64,000 nucleotides of DNA from Actinomycetospora callitridis. Its GTDB lineage: Bacteria; Actinomycetota; Actinomycetes; Mycobacteriales; Pseudonocardiaceae. The notes beneath the pieces were generated by a model. It ran no database searches and was not told the DNA's origin. It saw only the letters and a program-made list of their open reading frames with translations. Of this stretch, positions 17,653 through 24,106 are shown piece after piece (position 1 is the stretch's first letter; each line of letters opens with the position of its first letter). The stretch spans positions 248,001 to 312,000 of the forward strand of contig NZ_JAQZAK010000004.1 of assembly GCF_028737265.1 (NCBI RefSeq), given 5' to 3'. Made by a program: the position numbers and the translations under genes.

Positions 17653-18789
17653 GTGTCGACGATGCCCGACTCCCGACGACGTGACGGCGCCGAGCCTACG
17701 GACCCGCGCACGACCCCGCGGACCGTGCCGGACGCCTGTCCGGGCGCCTGGCGACGCCACGACGCCGCCGACGGCGCCCTGGCACGCTTCCGCCCCGTCG
17801 GCGGCGCCGTCACCGGCGCGGAGCTCCGGGTGCTCGCCGACGCCGCCGTGACCGGCGGCTCGCCGCTGGAGCTCACCTCGCGGGGATCGCTGCAGGTCCG
17901 CGGCCTGACCGCCGAGGGCGCCGACCGGCTCGCGGCGACGCTCAGCGCGCTCGGCGGGGACGGCGCGCTGCTCGACGAGCAGGGCCGCGACGTGCCCTGC
18001 AGTGTCGTGGCCTCGCCCTCGGGGCTGCTCGACGACGCGGCCCGCGCGGTCGCCGACGCCCTGCGCGGGCGCACCGACGTGCCCGGTCGGCTGCTCGTCG
18101 CGCTCGACGACGGCGCCGGCGACGTGGCCGCCCTCGACGGGGACGTCACGGTGGTCGACGGGGCGCTCGTGCTCGCCGGCACGCCGACCGACCTCACCGG
18201 CGACCCCGCCGCTCTCGCCCTCGCCGCGGTCGAGGCGTTCCTCGAGATCCGGGGCAGCGCCTGGCGCGTGGCCGAGGTGGGGCCCGAGAGGGTCGCGGGT
18301 GCGCTACGCACACGTGAGCACTTCGGAGTGCCGGAGCACTCCGAAGTGCTCACATGGCCGGAGGCCACCTCGCGCGAAGTCACCCCCCGCCTCGGGGAGA
18401 TCGACGCACCGACCGCCGCGGTGCTCGCCGACCTCGCCGACGCCGGGGCCACCCTGCGCGTCACGCCCCGGCGCACGGTGGTGCTGCGGGGCCTCGCCGA
18501 CCCCGACGACGCCCTCCGGCGACTCGCCGGCCTCGTCGAGACCGGGCCGTCACTGTGGTCGAGCCTCTCGGCCTGCGTCGGCGCACCCCGCTGCGCCCGC
18601 TCGCACACCGACGTCCGCGGCGACCTCGCCCGCGCCGTGGCCACGGGCCGCGCCGGCGGGCTCCTGCACGCGCACTGGGTCGGGTGCTCGCGGGCGTGCG
18701 GCACGCCGGCCGGGCCGGTCGCCGTGGTCGAGGGCACGCCCGGCGGTACCTATCGCACGATCGTCCGAGCAGGGAGGGTGACCCCGTGA
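17653..18789 (+). CDS. cobG: Precorrin-3B synthase CobG
   Basis: Oxygen-dependent ring-contraction enzyme of the aerobic pathway, converting precorrin-3A to precorrin-3B; a sulfite/nitrite-reductase-like Fe-S protein. 378 aa from GTG 17653; ATG 17662 is an alternative. Two ferredoxin-like halves are visible: SRGSLQVRGL in the first and a C-terminal [4Fe-4S] site SACVGAPRCARS with VGCSRACGTPAG. Residues about 221-234 (REHFGVPEHSEVLT) are read from a 40-bp palindrome, apparently an insertion in the linker between halves. The TAGATACT just upstream suggests a short or absent leader. The stop overlaps the cobH GTG by 4 nt. Confidence 0.93.
   Translation: MSTMPDSRRRDGAEPTDPRTTPRTVPDACPGAWRRHDAADGALARFRPVGGAVTGAELRVLADAAVTGGSPLELTSRGSLQVRGLTAEGADRLAATLSALGGDGALLDEQGRDVPCSVVASPSGLLDDAARAVADALRGRTDVPGRLLVALDDGAGDVAALDGDVTVVDGALVLAGTPTDLTGDPAALALAAVEAFLEIRGSAWRVAEVGPERVAGALRTREHFGVPEHSEVLTWPEATSREVTPRLGEIDAPTAAVLADLADAGATLRVTPRRTVVLRGLADPDDALRRLAGLVETGPSLWSSLSACVGAPRCARSHTDVRGDLARAVATGRAGGLLHAHWVGCSRACGTPAGPVAVVEGTPGGTYRTIVRAGRVTP
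18314..18353. repeat. 40-bp palindrome, copy 2 (inside cobG)
   Basis: Perfect 18-nt arms (GTGAGCACTTCGGAGTGC) around CGGA. Same length and same GTGAGC/GCTCAC ends as the copies at 13804, 32297 and 45656, but a different interior, and entirely within the cobG reading frame without creating a stop. Confidence 0.85.
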
Positions 18790-19445
18790 GCGCCGGTCCC
18801 ACCGAGAGATCCGCCGTCCCCTCCTACATCGCGGACGGGCCCGAGATCTACCGCCGCTCGTTCGCGATCATCCGCGCGGAGGCGGATCTCGCGCACCTCC
18901 CCGAGGACGCGCACGACGTCGTCATCCGCATGATCCATTCGTGCGGGATGGTCGACCTGGCCGCCGACACCGAGGTCTCCCCCGGCGCGGTCGCCGCCGC
19001 GCAGGGCGCGCTGAAGGCCGGCGCCCCGGTGCTCTGCGACGCGATGATGGTCGCGAGCGGCATCACGCAGCGCTTCCTGCCCGCGGGCAACGAGGTCGTC
19101 TGCACGCTCAACGCCCCCGAGGTCCCGGCCCGCGCCGCGGCGATGGGCACCACCCGCAGCGCCGCCGCCCTCGAGCTGTGGCGACCCCTGCTCGACGGCG
19201 CCGTCGTCGCGATCGGCAACGCGCCGACCGCACTGTTCCGGCTGCTCGAGATGATCGAGGAGGGCGCCCCGCGGCCCGCGGTCGTCCTCGGCCTGCCCGT
19301 CGGGTTCGTCGGGGCGATGGAGTCGAAGGCGGCGCTGGTGGGGCACCCGGCCTCGTTGGAGCACGTCGTCGTCCACGGCCGCCGCGGCGGCTCCGCGATG
19401 ACCGTCGGCGCCGTCAACGCCCTCGCGCTCGGGTGCACCCCGTGA
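18786..19445 (+). CDS. cobH: Precorrin-8X methylmutase CobH
   Basis: Catalyses the C11-to-C12 methyl shift that turns precorrin-8X into hydrogenobyrinate. 219 aa, usual length. Landmarks: IYRRSFAIIRAEADL, RMIHSCGMVD with the catalytic His, LCDAMMVASGI, IGNAPTALFRLLE and GLPVGFVGAMESK. GTG 18786 overlaps the cobG stop (GTGA), and its own stop overlaps the start of cobIJ in the same way, so cobG-cobH-cobIJ form one tightly coupled operon. Confidence 0.97.
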   Translation: MSAGPTERSAVPSYIADGPEIYRRSFAIIRAEADLAHLPEDAHDVVIRMIHSCGMVDLAADTEVSPGAVAAAQGALKAGAPVLCDAMMVASGITQRFLPAGNEVVCTLNAPEVPARAAAMGTTRSAAALELWRPLLDGAVVAIGNAPTALFRLLEMIEEGAPRPAVVLGLPVGFVGAMESKAALVGHPASLEHVVVHGRRGGSAMTVGAVNALALGCTP

Positions 19446-20932
19446 CCGGACGGCTCTACGGCGTCGGGGTGGGCCCCGGCGACCCGTCGCTGATGACGGT
19501 GCGCGCGGTGGACCTCGTGCGCGGCGCCGACGTCGTCGCCTACCACTGCGCGCGGCACGGTCGCTCGCACGCGCGCTCGATCGTCGCCCAGTACCTCGGC
19601 ACGCAGACCGAGGAGCAGCTGACCTACCCGGTCACCACGGAGCAGACCGACGACTACCAGGGCCGCCTCGACGCCTTCTACGCCGAGGCCGCCGCCCGGC
19701 TGGCCGCGCACCTCGACGCCGGCCGCGACGTCGTGGTGATCGCCGAGGGCGACCCGTTCTTCTACGGCTCGTACATGCACCTCCACAAGCGCCTCGCCGA
19801 CCGCTTCCCCACCGAGGTCGTGCCCGGCGTGACCTCGGTGTCCGCGGCCGCCGCGTCACTGGGACGCCCGCTCGTGGAGCGCGACGAGGTCCTCACCGTC
19901 CTGCCCGGCACGCTGCCGCCCGACGAGCTGGCGGCCCGTCTCGCCGACACCGACGCCGCCGCGGTGATGAAGCTCGGCCGCACGTTCACCGGGGTCCGCG
20001 CGGCCCTCGCGACCTCGGGACGCCTCGACGAGGCGTTCTACGTCGAGCGCGCCTCCACCGAGACCGAGCGCACCGCGGCCCTCGCCGACGTCGACCCGGG
20101 CACGGTGCCGTACTTCTCCGTCGGCATCGTGCCCTCGCGGGTGCACGCCGACACGACCCCGGCCGCGCGGGCGGAGACCGCCGAGGTCATCGCCGGCCGG
20201 ACGCCCGGCGAGGTGGTCGTGGTGGGGCTGGGGCCGGGGGCGCGCGACCGTCTGACCCCCGAGGCGGCCGCCGCCCTCGCGTGGGCCGACGACGTCGTCG
20301 GCTACGCGACCTACACCGCGCGCGTCCCGCCGAACCCCCGCCAGCGCGTGCACGCCTCGGACAACAAGGTCGAGTCCGAGCGCGCCGCGTTCGCCCTCGA
20401 CCTGGCCCGCTCCGGGCACCGCGTGGCCGTCGTGTCGTCCGGCGACCCCGGGGTGTTCGCGATGGCGTCGGCCGTGGTCGAGGTCGCCGCCGACGACTAC
20501 CCCGACGTCCCGGTGCGCGTCGTCCCCGGTGTGTCCGCGGCGCAGGCGGTGGCCGCCCGGGTCGGCGCCCCGCTGGGCCACGACTACGCGATGATCTCGC
20601 TCTCCGACCGGCTCAAGCCCTGGGAGGTCGTCGAGCGCCGGCTCGCCGCCGTCGCGGACGCCGACATGGCGATGGCCCTCTACAACCCGGGCTCGCGGTC
20701 ACGGACCTGGCAGGTCGAGGCGGCCCGCGACCTGCTGCTGAAGTACCGCGACCCGTCCACGCCGGTGATCGTCGGCCGCGACGTCGACGGGCCGGAGGAG
20801 TCGGTGCGCGTCGTACGCCTCGCCGACCTCGTGCCGGGCGAGGTCGACATGCGGACCCTGCTCATCGTCGGGTCGTCGAGCACGCGGTGGCCGGCCACCG
20901 GCACGGTGTACACGCCACGACGGCACGGGTAG
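19442..20932 (+). CDS. cobIJ: Fused CobI-CobJ: precorrin-2 C20- and precorrin-3B C17-methyltransferase
   Basis: Two SAM-dependent tetrapyrrole methylases in one 496-aa chain, an arrangement known in actinobacteria. CobI part, residues about 1-240: LYGVGVGPGDPSLMTVRAV, AEGDPFFYGSY, VVPGVTSVSAAAA. CobJ part, about 258-496: VVVVGLGPGARDRLTPEAA, SSGDPGVFAMAS, VVPGVSAAQAVAARVGAPLGHD, ALYNPGSRSR. Each half keeps the GxGPG and GDP loops of the family, so both are probably active. GTG 19442 overlaps the cobH stop. The gene ends 3 bp before a small convergent gene. Confidence 0.96.
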   Translation: MTGRLYGVGVGPGDPSLMTVRAVDLVRGADVVAYHCARHGRSHARSIVAQYLGTQTEEQLTYPVTTEQTDDYQGRLDAFYAEAAARLAAHLDAGRDVVVIAEGDPFFYGSYMHLHKRLADRFPTEVVPGVTSVSAAAASLGRPLVERDEVLTVLPGTLPPDELAARLADTDAAAVMKLGRTFTGVRAALATSGRLDEAFYVERASTETERTAALADVDPGTVPYFSVGIVPSRVHADTTPAARAETAEVIAGRTPGEVVVVGLGPGARDRLTPEAAAALAWADDVVGYATYTARVPPNPRQRVHASDNKVESERAAFALDLARSGHRVAVVSSGDPGVFAMASAVVEVAADDYPDVPVRVVPGVSAAQAVAARVGAPLGHDYAMISLSDRLKPWEVVERRLAAVADADMAMALYNPGSRSRTWQVEAARDLLLKYRDPSTPVIVGRDVDGPEESVRVVRLADLVPGEVDMRTLLIVGSSSTRWPATGTVYTPRRHG

Positions 20933-20935
20933 GGG

Positions 20936-21121
20936 TCAGTCGCCCGCGAGGGGGACCCACATCCAGTCCTGGTCGGTCCGATCGCGCCCGACCAGCTGCC
21001 CGCACGTCGCGCAGAACAGCTCGTTGGCACCCATCGACTCGTCGGCGACGGCCCACCCCGTCACCACCCAGGAGTGCTGGCGCCCACCCAGGCACAGCCA
21101 CCGCTCGTCGCCGTTGCTCAC
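20936..21121 (-). CDS. Small Cys/His protein, zinc-ribbon-like
   Basis: 61-aa protein with C10, H16, C37 and C40 (CLGGRQHSW then FCATCGQ), plausibly a single zinc site. Trp-rich C-terminus (DWMWVPLAGD). I do not recognise a family. GTG 21121 starts 13 bp after the stop of the ABM-domain gene, so it may be the last gene of the 22628-20936 operon. Convergent with cobIJ. Confidence 0.55.
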   Translation of the reverse strand: MSNGDERWLCLGGRQHSWVVTGWAVADESMGANELFCATCGQLVGRDRTDQDWMWVPLAGD

Positions 21122-21134
21122 GGGCCTGATCGTG

Positions 21135-21425
21135 TCAGGCGACCTGGGTCAGCGTCGCGGATTCGTAGGGGCGGGTCTCCCACCGGTCGAGGGGGAGCTC
21201 GCCGACGGACGCGAACAGCTCGCCCATGCCGGCCTGCATCGCCTCGGGCGACGCCCAGATCGACACGGCGACGATGCGCGAGCCGTCGGGCTCCTCGAAG
21301 GCCCCGATCTCGTCGAGACCGTCGATGTCGCGGGACGTCGAACGGATCACGTCCATCGCGGCGAGCATGTCGTCGCGGTGCTCGGGCTTCGGGAAGTGGA
21401 CGACCTGGAACAGGACACGGCTCAT
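21135..21425 (-). CDS. Antibiotic-biosynthesis-monooxygenase (ABM) domain protein
   Basis: 96-aa dimeric alpha-beta barrel protein. It opens MSRVLFQVVHFPKPEHRDDM, has RIVAVSIWASPEAMQAG in the middle and ends before a short tail; this is the ABM ferredoxin-like layout used by small monooxygenases and by stress proteins. ATG 21425 overlaps the SRPBCC stop (ATGA). Fourth gene of an ArsR-controlled operon; substrate unknown. Confidence 0.75.
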   Translation of the reverse strand: MSRVLFQVVHFPKPEHRDDMLAAMDVIRSTSRDIDGLDEIGAFEEPDGSRIVAVSIWASPEAMQAGMGELFASVGELPLDRWETRPYESATLTQVA

Positions 21426-21925
21426 GGCGAGCTCCTCTCGGGGTCTGCGGCGGCGGCCAGGGCGGCGAGGATCGCGGCCCAGCCTGCGGAGTAACCGCCG
21501 CCCGCGGTGGTGGCGGCGGCGAACTGCTCGGCGGTCAGCTGCTCCCAGCCCCGGTGCTCGACGTCGACCTTGGTCAACGCGGGCCCGAGGGCGCGGAAGG
21601 TCAGCTCGACCTCGGTGGTGACCGGGGTGGCCTCCCAGGTCATGACGAAGCGTTCGGACGGCTGCCAGGCCAGCAGGTGACCCCACGTGACCTCGGTGCC
21701 GTCGGCCCAGGTCTCGTGGATCCGGCCGCCCTCGCGGCGGTCGAACGCGACGGCGCGGACACGCTCGCCGCCCAGCGAGTACGGCTGCAACGGCCACCAG
21801 TCGCCGATGGTGTCGACGAAGACGCCGAAGGTGTGCTCGCGGCTCGAGCGCACGAGCGTCGACTGCCGGATCGGCGGCCGGCGCAGCGGGGTGACGGTGC
21901 CGTCGCTGTGGTCGGGCGGGCTCAT
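21422..21925 (-). CDS. SRPBCC/AHSA1-family protein
   Basis: 167-aa START-like lipid/small-molecule binding fold: a leading strand (STLVRSSREHTFGVFVD), EGGRIHETWADGTEVTWGHLLAW, then FVMTWEATPVTTEVELTF and a C-terminal helix with GWEQLTAEQ and GGGYSAGWAAIL. AHSA1/SRPBCC proteins paired with an ArsR gene, as here, are a recurrent bacterial arrangement of unknown substrate. Overlaps the ArsR stop and the ABM start by 4 nt each. Confidence 0.85.
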   Translation of the reverse strand: MSPPDHSDGTVTPLRRPPIRQSTLVRSSREHTFGVFVDTIGDWWPLQPYSLGGERVRAVAFDRREGGRIHETWADGTEVTWGHLLAWQPSERFVMTWEATPVTTEVELTFRALGPALTKVDVEHRGWEQLTAEQFAAATTAGGGYSAGWAAILAALAAAADPERSSP

Positions 21926-22275
21926 CCGGTCTCCTCCTCGTGCTGGTCGTCGGCGACGCCCCGGTCGGCCTCGACGATCCGGCGCGCGCGGTCGAGCGCC
22001 GAGGCCCACAGGTCGTCGAGCATCTCCCGCAGCTCGGCGAGCCCCTCCGGGCGCGCGCCGTAGAGCCGGCGCGTGCCCTCGCGGCGCTCGGTGAGCAGGC
22101 CGGCCTCCTTGAGCACGGTGAGGTGCTGACTGACGGCCGGGCGGGTCACGTCGAACGCGGCCGCGATCTCCCCGGCGGCCAGCTCGTCGTGGGCCACGAG
22201 CTGCAGGATCGCCCGCCGACGCGGCTCGGCGAGCGCCCGCAGCGCGCGGTCGCGAGGATCCTCGCCAGGGCTCAC
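21922..22275 (-). CDS. ArsR-family HTH repressor
   Basis: 117 aa. Winged helix residues 10-85: LRALAEPRRRAILQLVAHDELAAGEIA, FDVTRPAVSQHLTVLKEAGLL, TERREGTRRLYGARPEGL. No metal-binding Cys pair, which fits the SRPBCC-associated, non-metal ArsR group. GTG 22275 overlaps the VOC stop by 4 nt. It probably represses its own operon at the CTAACGTTAG site overlapping the promoter at 22665-22693. Confidence 0.88.
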   Translation of the reverse strand: MSPGEDPRDRALRALAEPRRRAILQLVAHDELAAGEIAAAFDVTRPAVSQHLTVLKEAGLLTERREGTRRLYGARPEGLAELREMLDDLWASALDRARRIVEADRGVADDQHEEETG

Positions 22276-22628
22276 GCCCACAACCCGACGGGGTTGCCGT
22301 CGGGATCGGACACGACGGCGATGCGCCCGTAGCCGCCGGGCAGGTCCATCGGCGGGGCGAGGGTGTCGGCGCCGAGCTCGGAGGCGCGGGCGAGGCCGGC
22401 CTCGAGGTCCTCGACCCGGACGTAGAACTTGACGCCCGTGTCGCCCGGCGCCTGCGACGGACCGATGCCGCCGCCGATGGCGTCCGGCCCCGCGCCGGTG
22501 TCGACCATCGCGTAGCCGTCCATGTCGGGGTCGGGCTCGGCCGACCACCCGAACAGCTCGGTGTAGAACCCGCGGACCTTCTCGGGGGCGGTGCTGGTGA
22601 TCTCGAAGAACGCGACCGGCTGGCCCAT
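22272..22628 (-). CDS. VOC-family (glyoxalase/bleomycin-resistance fold) protein
   Basis: 118 aa with the paired beta-alpha-beta-beta-beta modules of the vicinal-oxygen-chelate fold: VAFFEITSTAPEKVRGFYTELFGW at the start and IAVVSDPDGNPVGLWA at the end. First gene of the operon VOC-arsR-SRPBCC-ABM. ATG 22628 has GGAGG 7 nt upstream. Such proteins bind or modify small molecules at a divalent metal; the substrate is not evident. Confidence 0.88.
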   Translation of the reverse strand: MGQPVAFFEITSTAPEKVRGFYTELFGWSAEPDPDMDGYAMVDTGAGPDAIGGGIGPSQAPGDTGVKFYVRVEDLEAGLARASELGADTLAPPMDLPGGYGRIAVVSDPDGNPVGLWA

Positions 22629-22660
22629 GGTGACCTCCTGCTCGTGCTGTGTTGGACGTC

Positions 22661-22693
22661 GCTAACGTTAGTGTGTGCTTTCGTTAGTGTCAA
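22661..22693 (-). promoter_or_regulatory. Promoter and operator of the VOC-ArsR operon
   Basis: Minus-strand TTGACA (22688-22693), 17-bp spacer, TAACGT (22665-22670). The -10 is embedded in the palindrome CTAACGTTAG, and a second CGTTAGTG copy covers the -35 side, giving two ACGTTAG(TG)-like units one and a half helical turns apart. This is a typical ArsR steric-block arrangement. Confidence 0.7.
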
Positions 22694-22700
22694 CGCACGT

Positions 22701-23603
22701 TTACGGAGTCGCCGCGACGACCTCGCCGACCTCGTCACGGAACCGGGGGCGACGCGGACGCCACCCCAGCTCCTCGCGGGCCCGGCGCGGGTCGATGCGG
22801 AACGAGGTGGTCAGGCTGGCCGTGAGCGTCCCGCCCAGGAACAGGGCGCCCAGCGCCGGCGGCAGCGTGCCGACGGGGCCCACGCCGCAGGCCGCCGCGG
22901 TGAGGTCGGTGAGCTCGCGCAGCCGCAGCGGCTCCTCGTCGGCGACGGCGTAGGCGGCCCGGGGCGGCGCGTCGGTGAGCGCGCCGAGGTAGGCCGTCGC
23001 GAGGTCGTCGACGTGCACGCAGCTCCACCAGTTGGTCCCGCGCCCGAGGCAGCGCAGCCGGCCCGCCCGCGCCTGGTCGACGAAGGCCTGCTTGAACAGC
23101 CCGCCCGGCCCGTACACGAACCCGGGGGCGACGCGGACGGCGTCGAGGTCGGTCATCGCGTCGAGCACCGCGGCCTGGCGGGCGTGGCCGACGCCCATCG
23201 GCGACGGGTCGAGCGGGGTGTCCTCGTCGATCCACACCTCGCCGCGGTCGCCCCAGTCGAAGCACCCGGCGGTGTAGACGAAGCGTTTCCGCTGCTCGCG
23301 GCAGGCGTCGGCCAGCGCGGTGGTCATGACGCCGTCGGCGGCGAAGACCCGCTCGGCGCGCCGCCGGGTCAGCCGGCCGTCCACGGCGAGCTGGGCGGCG
23401 TGCACGACCGCGTCCACCTCCCCCACCAGCGGCACGTAGGACGCGGGGTCGAGCATGTCGCCGCGGCGCAGGTCCGCGCCCGCCGCGCGCGTCGCCCGGA
23501 CCGGGTCGCGGACGAGCCCGACGACCTCGTGCCCGGCCTCGAGCGCGGCCGCGGCGACCGCCCCGCCGACGAACCCGCTCGCTCCGGTGATCAGGACGCG
23601 CAT
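22701..23603 (-). CDS. NAD-dependent epimerase/dehydratase family protein
   Basis: 300-aa extended SDR: LITGASGFVGGAVAAAALEAGHEVVGLVR at the N-terminus, VVHAAQLAVDG, and YTAGCFDWGDRGEVWIDE in place of the usual YxxxK surroundings; VGHARQAAVL supplies a His/Arg where Tyr/Lys is expected, so the catalytic dyad is not classical. WWSCVHVDDLATAYL is the conserved C-terminal substrate segment. ATG 23603 has GGGAG upstream. Divergent from the MarR gene across a clear dyad, so it is probably MarR-regulated. Confidence 0.8.
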   Translation of the reverse strand: MRVLITGASGFVGGAVAAAALEAGHEVVGLVRDPVRATRAAGADLRRGDMLDPASYVPLVGEVDAVVHAAQLAVDGRLTRRRAERVFAADGVMTTALADACREQRKRFVYTAGCFDWGDRGEVWIDEDTPLDPSPMGVGHARQAAVLDAMTDLDAVRVAPGFVYGPGGLFKQAFVDQARAGRLRCLGRGTNWWSCVHVDDLATAYLGALTDAPPRAAYAVADEEPLRLRELTDLTAAACGVGPVGTLPPALGALFLGGTLTASLTTSFRIDPRRAREELGWRPRRPRFRDEVGEVVAATP

Positions 23604-23626
23604 GATGGTCTCCCCCGTACGACGAT

Positions 23627-23643
23627 TGTCAGTGGTGCTGACA
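23627..23643. promoter_or_regulatory. MarR operator-like dyad
   Basis: Perfect inverted repeat TGTCAG-TGGTG-CTGACA in the 55-bp gap between the divergent epimerase and MarR genes. Size and place fit a MarR dimer site controlling both directions. Confidence 0.6.
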
Positions 23644-23658
23644 GTAGAGGAGGTGGCC

Positions 23659-24105
23659 GTGACCGACCTCCCGGAGACGCTCACCGACCGCACGGCCTTC
23701 CTCCTGCAGCTCGCCCTCGGCCGGGCGCAGGCGATGGGCGAGGAGGTGCTCGTCGAGGTCGGGATCAGCGGGCGGGAGTACGGCCTGCTCGCCGTCATCG
23801 CCCACCTCGCGCCGTGCTCCCAGATCACCGCCGCGCGCACCCTGGGCATCGACCGCACCACCACCGTCGCGCTGGTCGGCGGCCTGGAGGCCCGCGGCCT
23901 CCTGCGGCGCACCCCCGACCCGGCGAACCGGCGCGCCAACCTCGTGTCGCTCACCGACGAGGGCGAGCAGGTGCGGGCGCGGGCCGCCGAGGCCCTCGCC
24001 GCGTGCGACGACCGTTTCCTCGATCCCCTCGACGCGCCCGACCGCGAGCGACTGCGGGCGCTGCTCGGACGGCTCGTCGCGGGCGGTGACCCGCATACTG
24101 GGTGA
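23659..24105 (+). CDS. MarR-family regulator
   Basis: 148 aa. Winged helix: EVGISGREYGLLAVIAHLAPCSQITAARTLGIDRTTTVALVGGLEARGLL followed in the wing by RRTPDPANRRANLVSLTDEG, the standard MarR D-x-R-x4 wing. GTG 23659 is chosen for AGAGGAGG 8 nt upstream. Its stop is 1 bp before the ATG of the ECF transporter gene, so the two are cotranscribed and probably coregulated; the transported compound could be the ligand (inference). Confidence 0.88.
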   Translation: MTDLPETLTDRTAFLLQLALGRAQAMGEEVLVEVGISGREYGLLAVIAHLAPCSQITAARTLGIDRTTTVALVGGLEARGLLRRTPDPANRRANLVSLTDEGEQVRARAAEALAACDDRFLDPLDAPDRERLRALLGRLVAGGDPHTG

Positions 24106-24106
24106 G

